Of a stretch of 64,000 nt of DNA, positions 16,548-25,246 are shown piece after piece. The stretch is from Flavobacterium psychrolimnae. Its GTDB lineage: Bacteria; Bacteroidota; Bacteroidia; Flavobacteriales; Flavobacteriaceae. Numbering within the stretch: position 1 is the first letter of the stretch; every line of letters begins with the position of its first letter. The notes beneath the pieces are model-generated. The model worked only from the letters and a program-made list of their open reading frames with translations, was not told the origin of the DNA and did no database searches. A program made the position numbers and the translations under genes. The DNA is taken from assembly GCF_003312425.1 (NCBI RefSeq), contig NZ_QNUX01000003.1, positions 1-64,000 of the forward strand, given 5' to 3'.

Positions 16548-17279
16548 TTATTTAACAGCTCCAATTCTTCTGCCACAATTCAGCATCTCCGAACCAAAAT
16601 ACGGATTAATCACATCTTTAGTTTCGCTGATCCAGTATCCGGTTTTTCCTTCTCCGTACATTGGACAATAATCCTGATAAACCGTTTGTTTTGTTCCAAA
16701 GGTTTTAATTAAACCAAAAATATCTTGGCTCAATAACGAAAAATATTCTCTTTGGTGCTCCATTTTACCGGAATTATCACCAATATGTTTGACATGTGCT
16801 TTGGCATCATCCACAAAAGCATTGTACTTATTTTTAGATTTGGTATCTACAGAAGTTGTGCTCGAACTATTCAAAGTCGTTAACAAATTTTTTGCTGCAA
16901 CGGCAGCTCCATTTGAATCATCTTTCGTTAACGCATTTTTGATGTTGAGGTAATTCGAAACAATTGCATCGGTTGGGAAAGCAGTTTTGCTCACATTTCC
17001 AGTTGCAGTAATGGCACTGGATTCTTCGTTAGCAACAGCAACAGGAGTTGCTTCATTATCAGCAGCGGTTGTTTGCGCCACTTTCTCAGTTAATTCCATA
17101 CCACATTCTGGGCATTCACTTCCCGCTGTACCAGTAACTTCGGGATGCATCGGACAAGCATATAGTTCAGCCGATTTTTCTGTTTTTTCAGAACTGACAG
17201 CGGTTTCTTCTTTACTTTTTTGGTTACAAGAAACCGTCATAAAAGCCGTTATTACGGACATAAATAGTATTTTTTTCAT
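16548..17279 (-). CDS. DUF3347 lipoprotein with CPMH metal-binding motif
   Basis: A 243-residue lipoprotein: signal peptide with lipobox-like FMTVSCNQ, then a metal-binding motif CPMHPEV with CPECGMEL near residues 41-65, an Ala/Thr-rich linker and a C-terminal DUF3347 domain. The C-terminal block YCPMYGEGKTGYWIS...NPYFGSEMLNCG is shared with the other DUF3347 protein in this cluster (19194-20069). The function of DUF3347 is not established, but the conserved Met/Cys pattern suggests copper binding at the periplasmic side of a membrane. Confidence 0.82.
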   Translation of the reverse strand: MKKILFMSVITAFMTVSCNQKSKEETAVSSEKTEKSAELYACPMHPEVTGTAGSECPECGMELTEKVAQTTAADNEATPVAVANEESSAITATGNVSKTAFPTDAIVSNYLNIKNALTKDDSNGAAVAAKNLLTTLNSSSTTSVDTKSKNKYNAFVDDAKAHVKHIGDNSGKMEHQREYFSLLSQDIFGLIKTFGTKQTVYQDYCPMYGEGKTGYWISETKDVINPYFGSEMLNCGRRIGAVK

Positions 17280-17357
17280 CGTATTTTTTTTATAATTACA
17301 AATTGCTTTTTCTTTAAAACCAAATTATTATCTTTTATAAATATAACCCTTCTCCAT

Positions 17358-18167
17358 TTACTTTATGATATTAAAAAAATTATATTCTAAATTCAAATAA
17401 ATTCCGTTGGGTGCTGTACGCATCATAGAACTCATTAATTCCCTTCTGTAAGCCAAATCCAAACGTGCTTGACTGTTGAAAATAAATTGAATTGCGGGAA
17501 CAACATCAAGGTAGGATTTTCCATTTTCATTGATGGTCTGCCCAACAAATTCTATCATAAAGTTGATATTCGTTTGTTTAAAATTCGTGTATTTTTTGGG
17601 ATACATCAGTTTGCCAAAAGACAAGGAATAATTAGTGGCATTATTGCCCAACTCACTTGGAAAAGGATAATTAGGTTGATTATCAAATGCCTTTTCAAAA
17701 CTTAAAGAAGAACTAATTGCTACTTTCTTTATCAATTTTGTAGCGACTAATCCTGTTTCAAAACCCGTATTCTGACCCATGATTTCAATTTGGTCCTGAT
17801 GAATATCCGAATTGTTAAAACTATACCTTCCAAAAGCTGCCAAACGAAAATGACTGTTTAAATCATCTGTCGAGAAAAACCGATATTTGGCATATAAACC
17901 AGCTCCCTCAGCAGCGAATTGATTGTTTCTATTACTCAGAAATGCGGAAGCCCTAATCATCAAATTCTTATTTAAACCATAGGTCACTTCCGGCATCAAA
18001 TGGTAGTTGAATCCATTCTCAAATTGCTGTTCAAAAACGGATTGTGAAACTCTCACACTAAGCGAATTTGCAGGCACATTACTGGCAGGATCCGTAACCA
18101 CGAATAATTCCTGCGCCTGCATTTGAGCAACCATTAAAAATAAGATTACAAAACGTAAATGATTCAT
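17358..18167 (-). CDS. Outer-membrane beta-barrel protein of the copper cluster
   Basis: A 269-residue protein with signal peptide (HLRFVILFLMVAQMQAQ) and alternating polar/hydrophobic strands ending in an aromatic C terminus (LNLEYNFFNIIK), the hallmark of an outer-membrane barrel. It overlaps no known motif and has few Cys. It begins one base before the stop of the HMA protein gene, so translation is tightly coupled. It may be a channel or copper-binding barrel. No substrate is evident. Confidence 0.65.
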   Translation of the reverse strand: MNHLRFVILFLMVAQMQAQELFVVTDPASNVPANSLSVRVSQSVFEQQFENGFNYHLMPEVTYGLNKNLMIRASAFLSNRNNQFAAEGAGLYAKYRFFSTDDLNSHFRLAAFGRYSFNNSDIHQDQIEIMGQNTGFETGLVATKLIKKVAISSSLSFEKAFDNQPNYPFPSELGNNATNYSLSFGKLMYPKKYTNFKQTNINFMIEFVGQTINENGKSYLDVVPAIQFIFNSQARLDLAYRRELMSSMMRTAPNGIYLNLEYNFFNIIK

Positions 18168-18168
18168 A

Positions 18169-18696
18169 TTAGTTTGTTTTCAAGTGGAAATTATTCTGAT
18201 TTTCCAATAGGTAAGTCGGATATTTTGAAAATATTTTTAGTGTTTTCTTGTACTCTTTTTGAGTAACAAAACCCTTGTCTACTACTTTAAATTTTGTTTC
18301 GCCATTCAATATCTTTGACTTAACATCTACAAAAACAAAGGTGTCATTCCCTTTTTTCAATGTTAGATTATCTTCAATTTTAAAATTCTCTAACGCCATC
18401 GTTACCACCATGGAACCCACAAAAAATCCCGCTTTTTCGACACTTAGTTTTAAAGTTTCAGGACTTAATGTGTTGTTTTTCTTTAAATAAACGGTAAACG
18501 TATTGGTATTCAAATCCGTACTAACGCTGTCAACTTCGGTCATCGCTTTTAGCTGCTTATTAATCGCATTGGAACACATCGAACAGGTTAAACCTGTTGC
18601 CATTATTTCTGCTTTTGTTATTTGAGAATAGGATTGTATACTTGTCATCAAAAACAAACAAGCGATACCTATGAATTTTAGATTTAGATTTTTCAT
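18169..18696 (-). CDS. Secreted HMA-domain protein
   Basis: A 175-residue protein with signal peptide ending near SYSQ, followed by a heavy-metal-associated domain with the CxxC motif GLTCSMCSNAI. The C-terminal 90 residues (VDKGFVTQKEYKKTLKIF region) match no family that I know. It probably binds Cu(I) in the periplasm and passes it to neighbours, by analogy with soluble HMA chaperones. It lies between the TlpA-like gene and the barrel gene, with gaps under 10 bases. Confidence 0.75.
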   Translation of the reverse strand: MKNLNLKFIGIACLFLMTSIQSYSQITKAEIMATGLTCSMCSNAINKQLKAMTEVDSVSTDLNTNTFTVYLKKNNTLSPETLKLSVEKAGFFVGSMVVTMALENFKIEDNLTLKKGNDTFVFVDVKSKILNGETKFKVVDKGFVTQKEYKKTLKIFSKYPTYLLENQNNFHLKTN

Positions 18697-18702
18697 TTTG
18701 CT

Positions 18703-19173
18703 TTAATTTTTTATTTGCATTAAAATTTGCTCTTCTGTAGGATTGATAGCAACCAGTTTTCCTGATGCATCAAAAAGATAAGCACTTGGCAACTGTTCTA
18801 CGCCAAAAAGCAGTGCTGCTTTAGCATCAAAACCTTTTGGATCACTCAATTGCTCATATTCTAATTTGTCTTTTTGAATGGCATTCATCCATTTTGTTTT
18901 ATCTGTATCAAGCGATATTCCAACAATTTCGAATTTGTCATTTTTATGCTGATTGTAAAAAGGAACCAACTTTTTATTGGCTATTCTACATGGCGCGCAC
19001 CAAGAAGCCCAAAAATCAATTAAGACCGTTTTCCCTTTTAGCGAAGCCAAGTTTATAGTTAACTCTTTATTGTTTTTAAGTTGAAAATCAGGCAAACTGT
19101 GTCCAATTTTCATTTGCGCAGTAGCAGTCGAAATACTGATTATTAAACTGAATAGCAGCACTATTTTTTTCAT
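18703..19173 (-). CDS. TlpA-family thiol-disulfide oxidoreductase
   Basis: A 156-residue periplasmic thioredoxin-fold protein. The signal peptide is followed by KIGHSLPDFQLKN and the active site FWASWCAPCRIA. A cis-Pro is in EQLPSAYLFD. The usual role is reduction of periplasmic Cys pairs. In this cluster it could keep the CxxC copper sites reduced. That role is inferred from position. Confidence 0.87.
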   Translation of the reverse strand: MKKIVLLFSLIISISTATAQMKIGHSLPDFQLKNNKELTINLASLKGKTVLIDFWASWCAPCRIANKKLVPFYNQHKNDKFEIVGISLDTDKTKWMNAIQKDKLEYEQLSDPKGFDAKAALLFGVEQLPSAYLFDASGKLVAINPTEEQILMQIKN

Positions 19174-19193
19174 TTTATATTCCTTTTAAATAC

Positions 19194-20069
19194 TTATTGA
19201 ATCGTCTCAATTGTTTTTCCGCAAGTCATCATTTGGGAACCGTAATAGGGATTTCTAACTGCATTTTCTTTGCTTAACCAGTTTGCACCTTTACCGTCAT
19301 TTGCCATTGGGCAAAACTGAAGATAAACCGGAGTTTCATATTTAGCCACTTTTATCAATTCATACATCGATTTTGAAAGTGGAATGAAAATTTCTCTTTG
19401 ACGTTTGATGTCTAGAGTCTCCGAAATATTCTTGGCACCAGCCATTAAACCTTTCATTTCTTTCATCCAAATCATGTGAACATCCATCGCAAGCTCATCC
19501 ATTTTTACTGCATTTAATGCTGTAAGAACTTCTTTAGCTATAGTAGCAGCAGCTTTTCCGTCAGTTTTTACCAAAGCATCTTTCAATAAGAAATAAGTAT
19601 CAAACACAACTTTTAGTTTAGTATCCACTTGTTGTTTTGCAACTGCAGCATCAGAATGATTGGCGTGATTTGCATGATTTTCAGTAGTAGTAGTTTCCAT
19701 TTTCATTTCTGTTGAAACCGCAACTTTAGCTTCTCTATCATATTGACAACATCCATGTAATTCATCATAAGTAGCATCCGGAGCAAGAAATTTATTGCTG
19801 TCGTAACCGGCTAAAGCAATACGTTTCAAAATTTCGTCTTGGCTCGTTTTAGTGGAATCATAGTTAAGTGTAGCCATTTTAGTGTCTTTATTCCACTCGA
19901 CTTTCGCCACTTTTTTCAGGTTTCCGGCAATTTCTATCTTGCTTTTACACATGTCACAGTTTCCGTATATTTTAACGGTTTCTGTCTTGCTATTTTTAAT
20001 TTGCGCGCTTGCAATTGTAACTGAAAGCAATAGGATTATTGCCATCAATATTTTTTTTATTGAGTTCAT
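19194..20069 (-). CDS. HMA-DUF3347 fusion protein
   Basis: A 291-residue exported protein. The ATG at 20067-20069 (MNSIKKILMA) gives a clean signal peptide ending ASAQ, so I prefer it to the longer frame to 20117. An HMA domain with YGNCDMCKSK follows, then a CC pair (LHGCCQYDRE), a short His/Asn-rich linker (ENHANHANH) and a DUF3347 domain ending CPMANDGKGANWLS...NPYYGSQMMTCG. Periplasmic copper binding is likely from the motifs. It is the first gene of the tight run that continues through the TlpA-like gene. Confidence 0.82.
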   Translation of the reverse strand: MNSIKKILMAIILLLSVTIASAQIKNSKTETVKIYGNCDMCKSKIEIAGNLKKVAKVEWNKDTKMATLNYDSTKTSQDEILKRIALAGYDSNKFLAPDATYDELHGCCQYDREAKVAVSTEMKMETTTTENHANHANHSDAAVAKQQVDTKLKVVFDTYFLLKDALVKTDGKAAATIAKEVLTALNAVKMDELAMDVHMIWMKEMKGLMAGAKNISETLDIKRQREIFIPLSKSMYELIKVAKYETPVYLQFCPMANDGKGANWLSKENAVRNPYYGSQMMTCGKTIETIQ

Positions 20070-20223
20070 TGTATGAATAATTTTGAAGTGAATCAGTCGC
20101 AAAAAACATTGAAACAAATAGCATATTTAGCTACATTTCAAATTGTATCCGACTAAAATTTAATGATTGTTAAAGCATAATTTGCTTTGAAAAAGACAGT
20201 TTTCAGGCTGTCACATAAAGAAT

Positions 20224-20595
20224 TTAGCTTATTTTAGGTGGAAGCCAAATAGAACGAAAATGGGAAGAAATAAACATTTCCGAGTAATAATAATTTTGTT
20301 TTTCAGTAGAAAAACAAAAAACTTGCTTGTTTAATTCGGTATAAAACGCCGAAGTTAAACCCAAATGAAAGGCTGAACTACCGCAAGAAACATTCTTACA
20401 AGCGCCATTACAGCCGTCATGCGAACTTTCATTCGATTTTTTTTCTTTCTTGCAACAGTCTTTCTGCTCCTTTTTTGAAGAAGATTCTTTTTTGCAACAA
20501 GACTTGTCTGCTTTTGTTCCACATGCAAAAGCTACGCTTGGTGTCATAAAGAAACCAAGCATAACTAATAACAATATGTAAAACTTTTTAGACAT
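20224..20595 (-). CDS. Cys/Lys-rich exported peptide
   Basis: A 123-residue product from the ATG at 20593-20595; the longer frame to 20658 adds no meaningful sequence. The signal peptide ends near FACG, followed by a Cys/Lys-rich block with CCKKESSSKKEQKDCCKKEK and several further Cys (about 12 in all), then an aromatic C-terminal part ending SIWLPPKIS. The Cys pairs suggest metal binding. It lies upstream of the copper run with a 154-base gap, so it may be a separate transcript. No named family is recognised. Confidence 0.6.
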   Translation of the reverse strand: MSKKFYILLLVMLGFFMTPSVAFACGTKADKSCCKKESSSKKEQKDCCKKEKKSNESSHDGCNGACKNVSCGSSAFHLGLTSAFYTELNKQVFCFSTEKQNYYYSEMFISSHFRSIWLPPKIS

Positions 20596-20681
20596 AGTAT
20601 TGTTTAAATAAAGTACAAAGGTATAAATTGAACACAAGTAAAACCGGAATTCAATCATAAATACGTGTTAAAAACAACCTT

Positions 20682-21026
20682 TTATTTTCCTTCGCCTAAT
20701 ATTCCATTCATTATAGACTGCAAAACTGACAAAATAATACTAAAAAACAAGGCGGTCCAAAACGTGTCAACGCTAAATCCTTCCACAATTTTTGTACACA
20801 ACAAAATCATTAATGCATTGATGACTAATAAAAACAATCCTAAAGTAATGATGGTAACCGGCAAAGTTAGTATTACCAATATTGGTTTGATAAATATATT
20901 AAGTAACCCTAGAACAATGGCTACAATTAATGCCGTAGTAAATCCCGCCACATGAACTCCCGGCATAAAGTTCGCAATAAGCAATACTAAGCCCGAAGTA
21001 ATAAGAATTTTGATCAGTAAATTCAT
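20682..21026 (-). CDS. Phage holin family 4/YvlD-like membrane protein
   Basis: A 114-residue protein with four hydrophobic helices and the motif LGLLNIFIKPILVILTLPVT typical of the YvlD/Phage_holin_4_2 family. Despite the family name these are chromosomal membrane proteins of unknown function and do not indicate a prophage. It is a single gene downstream of the hydrolase gene on the same strand. Confidence 0.85.
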   Translation of the reverse strand: MNLLIKILITSGLVLLIANFMPGVHVAGFTTALIVAIVLGLLNIFIKPILVILTLPVTIITLGLFLLVINALMILLCTKIVEGFSVDTFWTALFFSIILSVLQSIMNGILGEGK

Positions 21027-21079
21027 AATTTTATATTTTAAGATTTAATAAATGTAGTAAAAATTTAAATCTGATTAAT

Positions 21080-21838
21080 TTATTTTAAAAAGGAAGTGAC
21101 TTTTTGATAGAAATCGGATGGGTTTTCGGCATGAAGCCAATGTCCTGCATTCGGGATTGTTTCAATGCTTGAATTTGGGAAATGTTGCTTTATGTTTTCG
21201 AAATCGCTGTCTAAAATATACCTTGAATTTCCACCACGAATAAACAACGTTGGTTTTTCGAAAATAGAATTCTCGGGTAACGGAATTCCTATTTCATCCA
21301 TTTTTGTATTAAAAACTGCCAAATTGAATCGGAATGCTAATTGCCCCGGCTCTTGCCAATATAAATTTTTCATTAAGAATTGTCTGTTTCCAAAATCAGG
21401 AATATACTTTTCCATAATTTGTTCAACATCACTTCGGCTTGGCTTTATTGAAAAATCAACTGCGTTCAATCCTGCCAAAATATCCTGATGGTGTTGTGGA
21501 TAAAATTTGGGTCCAATATCAGCCACAATCAATTTACTCACTAATTCCGCATGTGTCGTTGCCAAAAGCATGGCCACTTTCCCGCCCATCGAGTGTCCTA
21601 TTATATTGATGTTTTCTAAGTTATGAGCTTTGCAATACTCGTAAACATCCTGCACCATGATTTCATAACTAAACTCTTCTGAATGTAAGCTTCGTCCGTG
21701 GTTGCGTAAATCGAGAACATGAACTTGAAAATCAGTTGCAAATTGCGTTCCGAGTGTTTTCCAATTATCTGACATTCCCAGAAATCCGTGAAGAATTAAA
21801 AGTGGTTTCCCTGAGCCTTCTATTTTTGAAAAAAGCAT
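21080..21838 (-). CDS. Alpha/beta hydrolase (YbfF-like)
   Basis: A 252-residue esterase-like enzyme. The oxyanion-hole region is LLILHGFLGMSDNW, the nucleophile elbow GHSMGGK and the catalytic His lies in NAGHWLHAENP near the end. The layout matches the YbfF-type acyl esterases. The physiological substrate is not known. It is preceded by pdxJ on the same strand with a 105-base gap. Confidence 0.88.
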   Translation of the reverse strand: MLFSKIEGSGKPLLILHGFLGMSDNWKTLGTQFATDFQVHVLDLRNHGRSLHSEEFSYEIMVQDVYEYCKAHNLENINIIGHSMGGKVAMLLATTHAELVSKLIVADIGPKFYPQHHQDILAGLNAVDFSIKPSRSDVEQIMEKYIPDFGNRQFLMKNLYWQEPGQLAFRFNLAVFNTKMDEIGIPLPENSIFEKPTLFIRGGNSRYILDSDFENIKQHFPNSSIETIPNAGHWLHAENPSDFYQKVTSFLK

Positions 21839-21943
21839 ATAATTTTAGATTTTAACGTTATAATTTAAATTACAAACCATTAACAAATTAAGGTTATTAA
21901 GCTTTACACTTAATCTATCTTAATTTCTTAATGGTTAAAAAAA

Positions 21944-22657
21944 CTATTTTAATTTTTGCAAATACATATTCACCACATTATCTAATCCTAGATAAATGGC
22001 TTCAGAAATTAACGCATGACCAATAGAAACTTCCAGCAATCCCGGAATGTTTTGTTTAAAAAACTGAATATTATCCAAACTTAAATCGTGACCTGCATTG
22101 ATTCCTAATCCAAGTTCATTCGCTAAAATAGCAGATTCTGTGTACGGCAAAATTCCGTTTTGATTCCCTAAGCTGTATTGATGAGCAAATGCTTCGGTGT
22201 ACAATTCGATTCTTTCGGTTCCAATTCTCTTGGCACCTTCAATCATTTCCAGAACAGGATCAACAAAAATGGAAGTTCTGATTCCGTTTCGTTGAAATTC
22301 CTGAACGATTTCGGTTAAATAAGAAGCATGTTTTATAGTATCCCAACCCGCATTTGAGGTTATAGCATCTATTGCATCAGGAACCAAAGTCACTTGTGTT
22401 GGTTTTATTTCCAGGACAAGATCTATAAACGTTTGCTCTGGATTTCCTTCAATATTATATTCGGTGTAAACGACAGCCTTTAAATCGCGGGCATCTTGAT
22501 AGCGAATGTGGCGCTCGTCCGGACGTGGATGTATGGTTATTCCTTCGGCTCCAAACTTTTGAATGTCGGCAGCCACTTTTAATAAATCGGGAACATTACC
22601 GCCACGAGCATTTCGCAAAGTAGCTATTTTATTGATGTTTACACTTAATTTTGTCAT
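21944..22657 (-). CDS. pdxJ: Pyridoxine 5'-phosphate synthase PdxJ
   Basis: Condenses 1-deoxyxylulose 5-phosphate with 3-hydroxy-1-aminoacetone phosphate to form pyridoxine phosphate. A TIM barrel of 237 residues, beginning LSVNINKIATLRNARGG, with conserved active-site stretches TIHPRPDERHIR and GINAGHDLSLDN. The length is normal. It is divergent from the CBS-domain gene at 22771. Confidence 0.96.
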   Translation of the reverse strand: MTKLSVNINKIATLRNARGGNVPDLLKVAADIQKFGAEGITIHPRPDERHIRYQDARDLKAVVYTEYNIEGNPEQTFIDLVLEIKPTQVTLVPDAIDAITSNAGWDTIKHASYLTEIVQEFQRNGIRTSIFVDPVLEMIEGAKRIGTERIELYTEAFAHQYSLGNQNGILPYTESAILANELGLGINAGHDLSLDNIQFFKQNIPGLLEVSIGHALISEAIYLGLDNVVNMYLQKLK

Positions 22658-22770
22658 TAGAACACTTTTTGATTTTGATACTTGTATTTGTCAGGACAAA
22701 AATACAAAGTAAAACTTAGGAGATTTTGCTTATTTTTGATTATTTTGCATGAAATATTGCCGATTGATTT

Positions 22771-23430
22771 ATGACAGAAATTACAGAATATATTACCAAT
22801 GATTTTAAAGCGATTGACAGCCATGATTCTATTGCGGCCGTTCAAGACTTTTTTAGCGACTTACACTTTTCCCATTTTCCAATTGTAGAAGAGGGCGTTT
22901 ATATTGGCAGTATTGCATCGGAAGATATTGAAACCTTTGACAGCGACAAGGAAATAGCCGATTACCGCTTTACGCTCGAGGGATTTTTTGCCAGAACAAA
23001 TACGATTTGGCTGGATGTTTTAGAAGTTTTCGCAAAAAACCATACTAATTTAGTTCCTGTTTTAGACGAAAACAATACTTATGTAGGCTATTATGAAATA
23101 GAAGACATCATGAAGTTTTTTCATGAAACACCCTTTTTAAAAGAACCAGGCGGAATCATTGTTGTCAGAAAACCAATTTTAGATTATTCGATGAGTCAGA
23201 TTACTCAAATTGTCGAAAGCAATAACGGCAAGCTATTGGGGTTATTCATTTCGGAGGCCGATGTGGACAGTGTGGAAGTAACCATGAAAATAACATTGGG
23301 AGCAATGAACGAAATAATCCAGACTTTTAGAAGGTACAGTTATGAAATCATTTCAGAACATCAAGAAGACAATTATATTAATAACTTAAAGGAAAGGTCT
23401 GATTATTTAGACAAATACCTGAACATATAA
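22771..23430 (+). CDS. CBS-domain protein
   Basis: A 219-residue cytosolic protein with a CBS pair in the N-terminal two thirds (DSIAAVQDFFSDLHFSHFPIVEEG and LVPVLDENNTYVGYYE) and a C-terminal region predicted to be ACT-like (GIIVVRKPILDYSMSQITQIVES). Such proteins sense adenine nucleotides or small ligands. Its location 84 bases before NAD kinase, on the same strand, suggests co-transcription. Confidence 0.85.
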   Translation: MTEITEYITNDFKAIDSHDSIAAVQDFFSDLHFSHFPIVEEGVYIGSIASEDIETFDSDKEIADYRFTLEGFFARTNTIWLDVLEVFAKNHTNLVPVLDENNTYVGYYEIEDIMKFFHETPFLKEPGGIIVVRKPILDYSMSQITQIVESNNGKLLGLFISEADVDSVEVTMKITLGAMNEIIQTFRRYSYEIISEHQEDNYINNLKERSDYLDKYLNI

Positions 23431-23514
23431 CCGCTTATTCGGAGATTTGATGATTTGGTTATTACAACCACCATCTCAAACAACCCAATAATCAAATTAA
23501 CGATTAAAAAAAAG

Positions 23515-24399
23515 ATGAAAGTAGCGATCTACGGTCAATATTATCAAAACAGTACAGAACCTATTATAAACGACATCTTTGTTTTTTTCAACAAAAACAA
23601 TGTAGAGATGATTATCGAGTCTCATTTTTTGTTGATGCTTAATGAAAGGAAGATTGTTGAAAACAAATACAAAACTTTCACTTCCCATACGGAACTAGAC
23701 TCCAGTTTTGACATGCTAATCAGCATTGGCGGAGACGGAACAATACTTAGAGCCGCAACATTAGTAAGAGATTCAGGTATTCCCATATTAGGTATAAATG
23801 CAGGAAGACTTGGTTTTCTGGCAACCGTTCAAAAAGAGAATATAGCTGAATTTATGCAATTTGTGATTGACAAAAAATATTCGATTTCCAAAAGAGCATT
23901 ACTAAGCTTGACCTGTTTTCCAGCCAATGAATCGATTGACGAAATCAATTTTGCGATGAATGAAATTACGGTTAGCCGAAAAGACACCACATCGATGATT
24001 ACAATTGATACCTATTTAAATGATGAATTTTTGAATTCCTATTGGGCTGACGGTTTAATTATTTCAACGCCAACTGGATCTACAGGTTATTCCTTGAGTT
24101 GCGGTGGTCCAATTTTGACACCGGATGTAAAAAGTTTAGTCATTACTCCTATTGCACCGCATAATCTTACCGCCAGACCGCTTGTTGTTCCGGATGAAAC
24201 TGAAATCAGATTGAAAGTTTCGGGACGAGAGGAAAATTACTTGGTTTCACTAGACTCAAGAGTCACTTCTGTGAAAAACGAATCAATTCTGACTTTAAAG
24301 AAAACGCCATTTCAAATTAACATGGTTGAAATTCCCGAAGAAACCTTTTTGAAAACACTCCGAAGCAAATTACTTTGGGGACAAGACAAGCGGAATTAA
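23515..24399 (+). CDS. nadK: NAD kinase
   Basis: Phosphorylates NAD to NADP. The start is the ATG at 23515 (MKVAIYGQYY), where homology begins. The frame extends upstream to 23455 without similarity. Motifs are ISIGGDGTILRA (GGDGT), GINAGRLGFLA and the conserved TPTGSTGYSLSCGGP. The length of 294 residues is normal. Confidence 0.96.
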   Translation: MKVAIYGQYYQNSTEPIINDIFVFFNKNNVEMIIESHFLLMLNERKIVENKYKTFTSHTELDSSFDMLISIGGDGTILRAATLVRDSGIPILGINAGRLGFLATVQKENIAEFMQFVIDKKYSISKRALLSLTCFPANESIDEINFAMNEITVSRKDTTSMITIDTYLNDEFLNSYWADGLIISTPTGSTGYSLSCGGPILTPDVKSLVITPIAPHNLTARPLVVPDETEIRLKVSGREENYLVSLDSRVTSVKNESILTLKKTPFQINMVEIPEETFLKTLRSKLLWGQDKRN

Positions 24400-24520
24400 A
24401 TCATTTTATCCACGCGCTATACGATTTTATCGATTTTCCCCGTTTTAATGAAACAAATACTTATTTAGTGTTAGTTTCCACTCTAATTATTAAAAAAACA
24501 CACATTTAACGGAATGGGTA

Positions 24521-24549
24521 TTGTATCGAATTGATAATTATTATATTTG
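24521..24549 (+). promoter_or_regulatory. Promoter of the DUF6089-uppS-bamA run
   Basis: TTG at 24521-24523 and TATATTTG at 24542-24549 are separated by 18 bases, a good Bacteroidota promoter, about 19 bases before the ATG at 24568. Confidence 0.65.
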
Positions 24550-24567
24550 CACGCAATTTTTGATTTA

Positions 24568-25242
24568 ATGAACAAGATCTATTATTTACTTTTTTGTTTT
24601 TTTCCTTTGATGATGGCTCAAGCCCAAATCCATGAGGTCGGAGTTTTTCTAGGCGGAAGCAACTACATTGGTGATATAGGTCCAACAACTTATATTGCGC
24701 CAAACGAGCCTGCTTTTGGATTGTTGTATAAATGGAATAAAAGCCCGAGACACTCTTATCGATTTTCCTACACTCAATCTGACATTACATCAAATGATTT
24801 AGATTCAGAAGAAGCGAGTAGAAACCAAAGAGGGTATCTTTTTGAAAACAACTTAAAAGAAGTATCTTTAGGTCTTGAATTCAACTTTTTCGATTTTAAT
24901 CTTCATGAATTGAGCACTAAAATCACTCCTTATGTTTTTTCTGGTGTAAATTATTTTTCAGGTAAATATACCTTAACCAATACCAAAACAGATATATCCG
25001 TGGAGGGCAGAACAGAAAGAAGAAAATCAATCGCAATACCAATGGTAGTGGGAATCAAGTCAAACATAACACCACGTTTCGTTTTGGCAGTAGAAACCGG
25101 AGCCAGATATACATTGACCGATAATATAGACGGAAGTTTTAATCAACAATTTGGAAATATAAATAATAATGATTGGTATGTTTTTTCAGGAGTTACCTTA
25201 ACCTATACTTTTGGAGAAAAACCCTGTTATTGCGCAGAATAA
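24568..25242 (+). CDS. DUF6089-family outer-membrane beta-barrel protein
   Basis: A 224-residue exported barrel: signal peptide YYLLFCFFPLMMAQAQ, then HEVGVFLGGSNYIGDIG and repeated amphipathic strands ending VFSGVTLTYTFGEK. DUF6089 proteins are Bacteroidota barrels of unknown function that usually precede uppS and bamA, as here (4 bases before uppS). I start at the ATG 24568, directly before the signal peptide, rather than the longer frame from 24547, which would overlap the -7 box. Confidence 0.85.
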   Translation: MNKIYYLLFCFFPLMMAQAQIHEVGVFLGGSNYIGDIGPTTYIAPNEPAFGLLYKWNKSPRHSYRFSYTQSDITSNDLDSEEASRNQRGYLFENNLKEVSLGLEFNFFDFNLHELSTKITPYVFSGVNYFSGKYTLTNTKTDISVEGRTERRKSIAIPMVVGIKSNITPRFVLAVETGARYTLTDNIDGSFNQQFGNINNNDWYVFSGVTLTYTFGEKPCYCAE

Positions 25243-25246
25243 AAAA

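Noticed and set aside
10671..20595. Mercury resistance operon
   Set aside because: No MerA, MerT or MerP. The oxidase, P1B ATPase with CPC and Met-rich regions fit copper.
20682..21026. Prophage remnant suggested by the holin family name
   Set aside because: The family is a chromosomal membrane protein family. There are no phage genes around it.
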